Positions 54,490 through 62,049 of a stretch of DNA of 64,000 nt are shown piece after piece. The stretch lies in contig NZ_JBBGZW010000001.1 of the NCBI RefSeq assembly GCF_037479095.1, forward strand, positions 992,001 through 1,056,000, read 5' to 3'. The notes under the pieces are model-generated. The model was given only the letters and a program-made list of their open reading frames with translations. It had not been told where the DNA came from and ran no database searches. Within the stretch, counting starts at the first letter, position 1, and each line of letters begins with the position of its first letter. The translations under genes were made by a program, and so were the position numbers. Origin of the DNA: Pantoea nemavictus (GTDB lineage Bacteria; Pseudomonadota; Gammaproteobacteria; Enterobacterales; Enterobacteriaceae).

Positions 54490-54540
54490 ATGAAAGGAGC
54501 AGAGCAAATGGACTTTAGTGGCCATACGCCGATGATGCAT
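54490..54540 (+). pseudogene. mutS: Truncated 5' end of mutS (DNA mismatch repair)
   Basis: An AAAGGAG site and ATG (54508; alternative 54490) lead a frame MKGAEQMDFSGHTPMMH. The stretch F-x-x-H-T-P-M-M is the MutS N-terminus (E. coli FDAHTPMMQQYL). After CCGATGATGCA the sequence leaves MutS and stops at 54562. MutS is the expected next gene beyond mltB if the srl-to-fhlA block of E. coli is absent. The fragment is short, so the call is moderate. Confidence 0.55.
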
Positions 54541-54706
54541 TGGTGTGTTATCACTGATTACTAAGGATTATATTCCACCAGAGCATAAAAACCATACTTT
54601 AACCTACACTTATGTAACAGCATGATTTTACGGATATTGTTTGCCATGCTCATCCAGCGTTTTAATCTCTCTGTTTTTCCATCCCTCTAATAACACAGGG
54701 CATCCC

Positions 54707-55319
54707 ATGAACCGATACCAGGTATCCAGTAGTGAAGGACAGTATGCGAAAGACACTGGCGAGTAGGTTTTGGCTAATAAACTGGGTATCTCTGCTTCCG
54801 ATGAGATGGATGAGGCTGAACTTGTCCTGTTAGAACATCTCTACCAGTCCGTTTTTGAAGAACAGTTCCCGGATGGATAGCTCAGCGTAGCCATGCTAAA
54901 AAGCTGGGACTGCCGCTGGTTAGGTAACATCTACGAGTGGGCTGGACAAGAAAGAGCGGTCAATATCAGCAAAAGCGGCTTTATGTTTGCCCCTTCAACA
55001 CAATTGCCAAAACTGCTGAACGAATTTGATACCAGGTATCTGGCTCAATACACACCGTTTAGCGGCATCGACGAAAAACAACTCGTCACCGCTATCGCCA
55101 TCACCCATGTAGAGCTAATACTCATCCATCCATTCAAAGAGGGAAACGGACGTTTGTCGCGACTATTAGTCGACGTGATGGCCGTTCAGGGAGGATACAA
55201 ACCGCTGGATTATCAAAGCTGGGAGTAAAACAAAAACCCAGTATATCTTGGCTATTTATGCAGGCGTGTTAATGAACTACGAGCCGATGAGACACTGGGT
55301 CAGAGAAGCATTAAGATAG
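54707..55319 (+). pseudogene. Decayed Fic/DOC-family AMPylase gene
   Basis: One frame can be followed from MNRYQVSSSEGQY through VLANKLGISASDEMDEAELVLLE, WLGNIYEWAGQERAVNISKSGFMF and the Fic motif HPFKEGNGRLSR (~55132-55167) to DYQSWE. It is broken by TAG at 54764 and 54878, TAA at 55226, and then a frameshift. After the frameshift the tail AIYAGVLMNYEPMRHWVREALR resumes and stops at 55317-55319. An intact Fic protein of this group is ~200 residues and transfers AMP to target proteins, often as a toxin. The largest open piece is 111 codons (54893-55228). No antitoxin is seen. Confidence 0.88.
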
Positions 55320-55604
55320 GGTTAAACCGCAAGACATAAATGAGCGAACTTTTTGCGCGTCGCTTCAAGGGAAGCTTCGATCCTCTCCGAGGACTGCTCT
55401 GTTTCAACCGCCGTAGAAGTTGCTACTGAGCGAACGATATCGGCCCGAGATGGCTGAGCGTAGCTTGGCTGAGTTTTTTGTTATTGCTCGTAGTTACTCC
55501 TGAAAAGTAGAGTCTAGGCTAAAGACATCGTACGGACAGTATACCGAAACTTCTACGCAAATTCATAACAAGCCCCGTCAAAGACTAACTCATCGGCCAA
55601 GCCC
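55320..55604. other. Non-coding stretch between fic remnant and hsd-operon tail
   Basis: No open frame or clear structured RNA is apparent. It is low-GC, without direct repeats that I could recognise. It may be eroded coding DNA. Confidence 0.4.
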
Positions 55605-55912
55605 TTAAAGTAAGACATTATGTATGAAACGGTTGGCTAAACGGGCAACATCCTTATCAGACAGGTAAACAACTGAATGTTTCTCAAACGCCCCCATGCT
55701 TTCAATGACAGCATTCTGTAAGGCATCCCCAAGCATAATTTGCTCGATATCGTTATGGCGAAGTTGATCCACCACTGAATCATTTTCGGAAATTTTAGCC
55801 GCAATACCATCATGCAATACCAGTTTGTCAGCATTGGTCGATTCTTCGCTCCTAAACGCATCAACTTAAGTTGGTCCCGCAGAGATTGAATGTTTAGCAA
55901 GAATTCATTCAT
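55605..55912 (-). pseudogene. Frameshifted fragment, possibly the 3' end of hsdR
   Basis: Two overlapping minus frames join by a one-base shift near 55855. The joined product starts MNEFLLNIQSLRDQLKLMRL and continues SEESTNADKLVLHDGIAAKI, then NDSVVDQLRHNDIEQIMLGD, ALQNAVIESMGAFEKHSVVY and LSDKDVARLANRFIHNVLL. Its helical pattern (I-x-x-Q-x-x-x-N-x-x-E-Q...A-V-x-x-S-x-x-A) recalls the C-terminal tail of type I restriction subunits, and the place after hsdM-hsdS fits hsdR. The rest of such a gene (over 2 kb) is missing. The similarity is from memory and weak. Confidence 0.35.
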
Positions 55913-56009
55913 GTATATTGGTTTTTGTTAATCCATCCTTGAGGCTAGGGTGTAAGCAACGCTCAACGAATTGCGCTTAAATGCTCGCCTGGTCCAATAA
56001 ATGCTTGCG

Positions 56010-56819
56010 CTAATCCAAGTTCAATATTTCTTTTACTTCAGGGATCTCTCTATGCGCCCGCAAGTACACAACGGCTGCGCGCGATAACTTTTCAGTATCT
56101 TTTACCATTCGACGCAGCTTAGCTTTGGCTTCTTGCACATCATCATTAGCCTTTATTTTCCTAACCTGCCTCTCTACCTCTAAGCGTATTATGTTCCTAG
56201 CCCGTACTATTCTGCTTTCGTGGAGGTGAAAAATTTCAATAGAATTTTGTACTTTTGTTTGCTGCTCAACTGTTGCTGATGGCTTAGCGAGTGGCAGCCC
56301 ATCGTTATCAAACCAAAGCAACTTTTCATCATCGGGGTTAAAAGGATCAAGAAAGTATGGTCGTTCATTGCTCAGATTTCTTTGGTCCGCAGGTGTAAAG
56401 GCCCTCTCCCCTGGGTTTTCAAGTGGGAAACGACAAGCTTTACCACCCTCAGTTTCATCAAAAACTCTACGGCTATTACAAAACGTGCAAGCGCACCGAT
56501 AATTTTGCCAATCGAATGCTAACCACCAGTAGCCATCATGTTGCTTATCATCTTCAACCTTATTCTTTGGTCTGAAATGATCAACTGGCATATCTGACCG
56601 GATCTCTTCAGCTTCGCAATACCAACATTTTCGCTTTAAAGAGTCAGGTAACAATTTATAGAATTCACGCCAAACATTTGAGGAAGCGACTCTTTTTAAT
56701 ATCGCCTTCCTTGCTTCTTCGTCCGGAGCGGCAATTAATTCAGCTTTAGCTTGGTCAGCCATATCTTCCCACGCCTGGGTCAAGCATTCCTCAATCTCAT
56801 CCTTACAAATCCAACGCAT
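56010..56819 (-). CDS. HNH endonuclease, PtuB-like (TIGR02646 type)
   Basis: The 269-residue protein has a treble-clef HNH core: C65-x2-C68 (CWYCEA), D80-H81-F-R-P-K and C111-x2-C114-N115 (CACTFCNSRR), with W/Y-rich AFDWQNY between. This is the pattern of the nuclease partner of Septu (PtuB) and of retron-associated HNH proteins. The C-terminal third is helical and charged. Its ATG overlaps the ATPase stop (TAATG), so the two are made in fixed ratio. It is expected to cut DNA, or tRNA in some relatives, once the ATPase is triggered. Confidence 0.85.
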   Translation of the reverse strand: MRWICKDEIEECLTQAWEDMADQAKAELIAAPDEEARKAILKRVASSNVWREFYKLLPDSLKRKCWYCEAEEIRSDMPVDHFRPKNKVEDDKQHDGYWWLAFDWQNYRCACTFCNSRRVFDETEGGKACRFPLENPGERAFTPADQRNLSNERPYFLDPFNPDDEKLLWFDNDGLPLAKPSATVEQQTKVQNSIEIFHLHESRIVRARNIIRLEVERQVRKIKANDDVQEAKAKLRRMVKDTEKLSRAAVVYLRAHREIPEVKEILNLD

Positions 56820-58420
56820 TAATGATTTTCCTCATGTTTAGCGTGGTACTTATTACGAAGAAACTCAAGGTAATCTGGGTCATCTGTTGCTAAGTTGAAC
56901 CCCAAATGCTCGAGCTGCGCATTAAGCCTGGCTAAGTATTGCTCTTCATCCTCAGGTGGAAATCCTTGCTCGCGAACTAACTTCTCTTTAGATAAAATTT
57001 CCTTTGCAGCGAGTGCATTCCTACTGGTAAGCCTATGGTTAGTATCATCGTCGAGCGTTGTCTGCAGACCAAACATATCGCTACGCAAAATTAAGTTGAT
57101 CCCCATTCCTCGCGGGTTTTCATCAGGCATCTTGGCAGATATTTGCTTTTCATTATCGCGTTTCATAACCTGAACTTGCTCTTTCTTAAGCTCTGCAATA
57201 GCTAGAGGATGATGAGTAACCATCAGTAAGTGACTCGTTTCGTGATTAGGTACAAAATCACGCAGGAATTTAAGGTATTTAACAGCCCATGACGGGTTCA
57301 GGTGGGTATCAGGTTCGTCGAGCAAAAACAAGGAATCTTTACCGCCAGTGAACTTGAGCAGACCCAATACGGTTAGTAGTTGTTGTTCACCTTCACTTAG
57401 TTCACGGAAAGTAAGAGGATCTTTGCTGCTAGAAACTTTCACTCGTATGCTAACTTCGGAGATAATTTCCGACAGAAGAGTACTTTCGAGCATTTTAAAT
57501 AGCTCGTCGGCACTGAGATCACTTGCAAATTCGCGTAGCGCGTTTACATCTGGTAAAAATAGGTGAAAAAATTCATTACGAATATTATTACCGGTTAACG
57601 AGGTATCTTCTTGGCGAACCACTTTTATTGGCGCGAGGGTGTGTTGTATCAGTTCATCCAAAAAGCGACGAACAACGCCTCGTGCTCCCCAAAATAATTC
57701 GCCCTTCTGTTTAGCCCACCCAGGCTGACGCATCACAAAATGAATACTATCCAATCCTTCAATGCCTAAGTGTTCTCGCAAAAACGCCTTTTCTGTGCTG
57801 TCATGCTCTGATAAGAAAAAAGCAAGTAATACAAATTGGCTATGATGAGGTTTAGCATAAAATAATGGTCGAATATCACCTTTTAGATCCAGCTTATCTT
57901 CTAGTAGCCTACGATAAAAATCGGTACGGTGTTTTTTAAAATGGTTTTCGAGACGATCACTTGGGCCTGAGTAGTACGCAAAAACATAGTTCGGCAAGTA
58001 TGGTGCATTACCATTTTTATCCCGTTTAAATTTTGAAAATGGGATGAGGGTACCTGAAGGCAGCTCATCAAAAATATCCTTTGGTGTAGCGTCAATTAAA
58101 AGGTCACGCACACGAACTTCATATTGTTTTGCTAAAGTGCCGCGATCTGGATCGGCATCAATGATTATTTCCAACCATCGTTCACTGGGCTGATTGGGTT
58201 TGTGGCACTCACCCAATCGATAAATTAGCTCGTAAGAAAAAGGTGGAGTTTCACCAAGGTCAACGTTACGAAATATAGCCACTAAGGCTTCAAGCACGTT
58301 GGATTTACCTGAACCATTACGGCCCACCACTACTGTCATCAGATGGTCTTCGTCAAAGTCCACTTTCACATTTTCAAGATTTTTAAAGCGTGAGCGAATA
58401 TGTAGTTTGTCGACTTTCAT
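56819..58420 (-). CDS. SMC/RecN-like AAA ATPase, PtuA-like
   Basis: The 533-residue ABC-type ATPase has Walker A GRNGSGKSN (33-41), a long helical insert (~60-330), signature LSEGEQQ (341-347), Walker B FLLDEPDTHL (~365-374) and the H-loop VTHH (~401-404). This order matches overcoming-lysogenisation/PtuA-type ATPases. No TOPRIM domain follows, which argues against OLD. ATG 58420 has AAGGA 6 bases away; a TTG at 58426 is also possible. It starts 9 bases after hsdS and overlaps the HNH gene. It probably acts as the sensor or activator of the nuclease. Confidence 0.85.
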   Translation of the reverse strand: MKVDKLHIRSRFKNLENVKVDFDEDHLMTVVVGRNGSGKSNVLEALVAIFRNVDLGETPPFSYELIYRLGECHKPNQPSERWLEIIIDADPDRGTLAKQYEVRVRDLLIDATPKDIFDELPSGTLIPFSKFKRDKNGNAPYLPNYVFAYYSGPSDRLENHFKKHRTDFYRRLLEDKLDLKGDIRPLFYAKPHHSQFVLLAFFLSEHDSTEKAFLREHLGIEGLDSIHFVMRQPGWAKQKGELFWGARGVVRRFLDELIQHTLAPIKVVRQEDTSLTGNNIRNEFFHLFLPDVNALREFASDLSADELFKMLESTLLSEIISEVSIRVKVSSSKDPLTFRELSEGEQQLLTVLGLLKFTGGKDSLFLLDEPDTHLNPSWAVKYLKFLRDFVPNHETSHLLMVTHHPLAIAELKKEQVQVMKRDNEKQISAKMPDENPRGMGINLILRSDMFGLQTTLDDDTNHRLTSRNALAAKEILSKEKLVREQGFPPEDEEQYLARLNAQLEHLGFNLATDDPDYLEFLRNKYHAKHEENH

Positions 58421-58429
58421 GAGCAATCC

Positions 58430-60169
58430 TTAGCTCTTAGCTTTATTCATAGGTGGTTTAGCTAAGGCAAACCAATCCTGGCTGTCGTCACCGCGCTCAA
58501 GCTTTACAATAGACTCTTCAATGATAAGAGCTTCACGGACATCCAAAAAGAACTGTTCCAATTGATCGGTACTGCTGTCGCTGGGGTAGCCAGCCGCGGC
58601 TAACAATTGCTGGCCACTAAGAGGTTCTCCAGCCTGTTTTAAAGCTTCAACCACTTTTATGATCTGTCTGCTCATACGGCTACCTGTCTTCTTTTTTATA
58701 ACGCAACGTTTTGGTTTAGGTTGTCTCTCGATGGCTTCACGTTTGGCCTTAATTTTTTCAAGCAAAGCTTTAGCACTGTTGTCGCCACTGATTAACTCTG
58801 GGTTAGCTGCGCGCCAGTCAGCAGTGAGTTCACCACGAAAAGCTTTAGCCAGAATGGATTGAGTTAGATTATTGACCCGCTCTAACCCATAGATGATTTT
58901 TTGTTCTATTTTTTCAGCATAAGCGAAAAGTTCTTCCACACGGCGAGCAATTTCGATCTGTTCATCGATGGAGGGAATAACTGCAAACAAAGAATAATGT
59001 GCTGTAATAGGAACAAAATCTCTCGTTGTTTGGGATTTAATGGCATCTACTTGTGACGTAAACGCGTAAGACTTGAGCATAAGCGAATAATAGCTGTTCG
59101 AAATATATTTCTGGTTTAATCTTATATACGTGGTTTGAGGACTTAAAACAGACGCTCTATCTGCGATACTTACCCTACCTACTGTACCCTTATGGGAATA
59201 AATGACATCTTCAGCTTGGGAAAAACCTACTTTTAGCTTCTCCAAGGGTTTTCCAGAAATCTTTGGAGCGCCAGCATAATCAATTTTTCCATGCTCACTC
59301 ATCTGAGCGGCGGTAATGAAAGGAAGTCCTTCTTCAGTAAACTCTAAAGACTTAGGATGATTGGCCCCATGATTACCATCTTTAATGTCAATTATTGCGC
59401 CTTTGCGTAACAATGATGCTACGGACAGTACATCCCAGCTCTCAGGAAAATTAGATTCATTTAGTGCATCAGGGAAAGCTACCCTATCCGGTAACCCTCT
59501 TCGCGTCTTATTGTTTTCTGGCAATTCACGAACCTTTGATTCAAGTTTTGAATTTAAAGTTCTCCACGCCTCCGTTAACTTCCCATTTACTGCGGAGGTG
59601 AGGACTGATTGGCGGAAAATTTTTAGAATTTCAGGGATGCGTTCGAGACGGGCTTTAGAACTTCCCACTTTAGCCAACAGCATGTCGAGTTTATCAGCTA
59701 TAACTTTTTGTTCGGCTAGCGGAGCTAGAACAAATGGGGCAACTAATCCATCCTGAGTTCCAAGCCGGGGCATATTCACCCCATAGCTTACAGAGTTTAC
59801 ATAATCTATAAACTTATCGTTTTTTAACCAGTAAAAAAGATATCGGTTGCAAATATTTGGTTCAGCATTTAGAGGTATGATTTCAGTCGAACAAACACCA
59901 GAGTTGTCAGCAATGACAACTTTATTTAAGTAAGGTCGCAGTTTTCCGTAAAGGACATCGCCTTTGCTGAATTTATTTTTTGTGCTCTTAAATGGTCGTG
60001 CACTTGCATCTAACCGTTGAATAATCTTCGAGCTATCTTTTTCTATATCTTCAAGCTCAAGTATCCAAGTGTCGCTCGTCACGTCAGATAATTCACATTT
60101 TTCAGTTTTACCGTAGGGAACTACTTCACCCAGCTGAACTATCAGCCATGGTAGAGAAGTCGCAACCAT
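58430..60169 (-). CDS. hsdS: Type I restriction-modification specificity subunit HsdS, C-terminally extended
   Basis: HsdS sets the DNA target of a type I methyltransferase. Two target-recognition domains (~1-150 and ~230-385) are each followed by a conserved helical spacer: LAPLAEQKVIADKLDMLLAK (~148) and IPSIDEQIEIARRVEELFAY (~388). These end with the matching VNGKLTEAWR and FRGELTADWR. At 579 residues it is longer than most HsdS (~400-460). The extra ~110 residues look like a winged helix (MSRQIIKVVEALKQAGEPLS...). Start ATG overlaps the hsdM stop (TAATG). Confidence 0.93.
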   Translation of the reverse strand: MVATSLPWLIVQLGEVVPYGKTEKCELSDVTSDTWILELEDIEKDSSKIIQRLDASARPFKSTKNKFSKGDVLYGKLRPYLNKVVIADNSGVCSTEIIPLNAEPNICNRYLFYWLKNDKFIDYVNSVSYGVNMPRLGTQDGLVAPFVLAPLAEQKVIADKLDMLLAKVGSSKARLERIPEILKIFRQSVLTSAVNGKLTEAWRTLNSKLESKVRELPENNKTRRGLPDRVAFPDALNESNFPESWDVLSVASLLRKGAIIDIKDGNHGANHPKSLEFTEEGLPFITAAQMSEHGKIDYAGAPKISGKPLEKLKVGFSQAEDVIYSHKGTVGRVSIADRASVLSPQTTYIRLNQKYISNSYYSLMLKSYAFTSQVDAIKSQTTRDFVPITAHYSLFAVIPSIDEQIEIARRVEELFAYAEKIEQKIIYGLERVNNLTQSILAKAFRGELTADWRAANPELISGDNSAKALLEKIKAKREAIERQPKPKRCVIKKKTGSRMSRQIIKVVEALKQAGEPLSGQQLLAAAGYPSDSSTDQLEQFFLDVREALIIEESIVKLERGDDSQDWFALAKPPMNKAKS

Positions 60170-61704
60170 TATTCAGCCCCTTCCAATGCGACCAGTAAAC
60201 CACTCAGCTCAATCAGTGCAGCTTCCAATTCTTCTTTTGCCGCCCGTGCCAATAGGTCCGGTTCGGGTAAACCAGCTGCATCTACGCTGTTGTTGTCTTT
60301 CAACCAAGAGATATCCAGTGAGTCGCCTTTGTTGTTGGCAATCCACTCACGGCTAAAGCAGCGCCAACGAGAATGGGCGAGGTACTCATCAATATCCTGG
60401 TTTACTTCTACGGCCTCTTCATCTACTTCAATCTCTTGTGCACCAAAGCTGTATTCACCTTCATTACGCTTGCTGGTTCCATCATTATTGCCACCAAATA
60501 CTTTTTCGAATGCTCCGAGATGTGGGTCTGTGCCAAAATCTTCTGGCGCAAAGCCAATATCAGAATTACCAAAGGGTGTTCGCTTACCAAAATTGGGCAT
60601 ATTAGTTCGCAAGTCGTACACCCAGATGCTCTCAGTACAGTTTTCTTCCTGATATTTATTTTTGGCAGAACCTTTGGTGAAAAACAACACATTAGTTTTG
60701 ACGCCATGGGCATAAAAAATACCAGTTGGAAGGCGCAAGATAGTATGCAAGTTGCACTTATTCATTAAATCTTGACGAACATCGGTACCGACACCAGATT
60801 CAAATAACACGTTATCAGGTAACACAACAGCAGCTCGGCCGCCAGCTTTAAGACTCAAATAAATATGCTGCAAAAAAGCGAGTTGCTTGTTTGCATTAGG
60901 AAATGGAATGTCGTTTCGTAAAGGACGCTGCCCCCCAGCTTTATTTCCAAAGGGGGGGTTGGCAACAATTACATCTGCCTCATCCAACGCCGTTGCATCT
61001 TCGGTCAATGCATCGCCATAAATAATGTTCGCGTCTAAATCATGCAAGAATGTATTCATTAAGCAAATTCGACGAGTATTTTTCTCTATTTCTACCCCTT
61101 GATATTTGGGAGGGTTAGCATGGTACTCTTCACGAGAGCATTTGTTTCGAATATAACTATCAGCAGAAACTAAGAAACCACCACTTCCTGTAGCAGGGTC
61201 TTGGATTAGCTCCCCTAGGTTCGGTTGTATTAATCTTACTATAGTGTTAACCAAAGGACGTGGTGTGAAGTACTGCCCTGCTCCAGAACGAGTGTCCTGG
61301 GCACTTTTATCAATTAAACCGCTGTAGAGGTCACCAAACCCATCTTTCCCTATTTGGTGCCACTCTATTTTTGAAATACCATCTACAACAGCTTTTAGAT
61401 TTTCGGAATGGGAGAAAACTGTCGTAGGAAACGCGTAGATCGCTCTTACAACTTCATTTTCAACATTTGCTCCCAAATGGGTTAGCATTTCTTGATAGAA
61501 GCCTAATAATCCTGCTTCTGAATGAGACTCGAGATCAGCCCATCGATAGCCTTCTGGTATCAGTTTTTCTGAACCATTTTCCTGAGCAATCTTAAGAAAC
61601 AACAGGTAGCTTAGTTCAGATACATACTGGTAATAGGTGATACCGTCACCTCTCAGTATGTTACATAGATTCCAAATTTTTTGAACGATTGTTTCTTGCT
61701 TCAT
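60169..61704 (-). CDS. hsdM: Type I restriction-modification DNA methyltransferase HsdM
   Basis: HsdM is the N6-adenine methylating subunit. The 511-residue protein has the N-terminal helical HsdM domain (KIWNLCNILRGDGITYYQYV), SAM motif I DPATGSGGF (169-177), catalytic motif IV NPPF (249-252) and GQYFTPRPLV. It is the first gene of the operon hsdM-hsdS-ATPase-HNH, and no hsdR lies in the operon or beside it within the window. Codon use and AT content differ visibly from the core genome, indicating transfer. Confidence 0.95.
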   Translation of the reverse strand: MKQETIVQKIWNLCNILRGDGITYYQYVSELSYLLFLKIAQENGSEKLIPEGYRWADLESHSEAGLLGFYQEMLTHLGANVENEVVRAIYAFPTTVFSHSENLKAVVDGISKIEWHQIGKDGFGDLYSGLIDKSAQDTRSGAGQYFTPRPLVNTIVRLIQPNLGELIQDPATGSGGFLVSADSYIRNKCSREEYHANPPKYQGVEIEKNTRRICLMNTFLHDLDANIIYGDALTEDATALDEADVIVANPPFGNKAGGQRPLRNDIPFPNANKQLAFLQHIYLSLKAGGRAAVVLPDNVLFESGVGTDVRQDLMNKCNLHTILRLPTGIFYAHGVKTNVLFFTKGSAKNKYQEENCTESIWVYDLRTNMPNFGKRTPFGNSDIGFAPEDFGTDPHLGAFEKVFGGNNDGTSKRNEGEYSFGAQEIEVDEEAVEVNQDIDEYLAHSRWRCFSREWIANNKGDSLDISWLKDNNSVDAAGLPEPDLLARAAKEELEAALIELSGLLVALEGAE

Positions 61705-62049
61705 AATGTCAATTAACTCTGGATAAAAATATGCTCACTATAAACGACGTTACACCATAACATCATGAAAATATACAAATAATTTCCAGTAATCTTCTCA
61801 AATCTGTGTGGCCTGAATAATTCCTAACATCAATACTTAGCGTGTTGGCAACCTACCAATCTATGGATGGTAATTTAGCGGCCCCCATAGTTATGATGTA
61901 GCTATCAAGATCTCACTATAAAATATAAATATATTATTTATCAATGATATAAAATCAATCCAGCCATACCAAAAAAGCATTTCACTACATTCGATTGATT
62001 TTAGTGAAACGTTGCTGCATCATTTCATCATTGAAAATGGAGCACTGTG
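61705..62049. promoter_or_regulatory. Divergent control region between hsdM and the XRE-GTPase gene
   Basis: This 345 bp AT-rich spacer must hold both divergent promoters. A TATAGT lies ~40 bp upstream of hsdM, on the minus strand. On the + side an 8 bp inverted repeat TTTCACTA-N14-TAGTGAAA (61980-61987 and 62002-62009) sits ~40 bp before the ATG. A second partial dyad ATTTCA-N4-TGAAAAT lies at 62022-62038. These are candidate operators for the neighbouring XRE protein. Confidence 0.5.

Noticed and set aside
54333..54554. 73-codon minus frame upstream of mltB
   Set aside because: No ribosome site or motif; it overlaps the mutS fragment on the + strand, which has better support.
55320..56010. 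Possible retron msr-msd RNA, because TIGR02646-type HNH proteins often accompany retrons
   Set aside because: No reverse transcriptase gene in the window and no convincing msr/msd inverted repeat.
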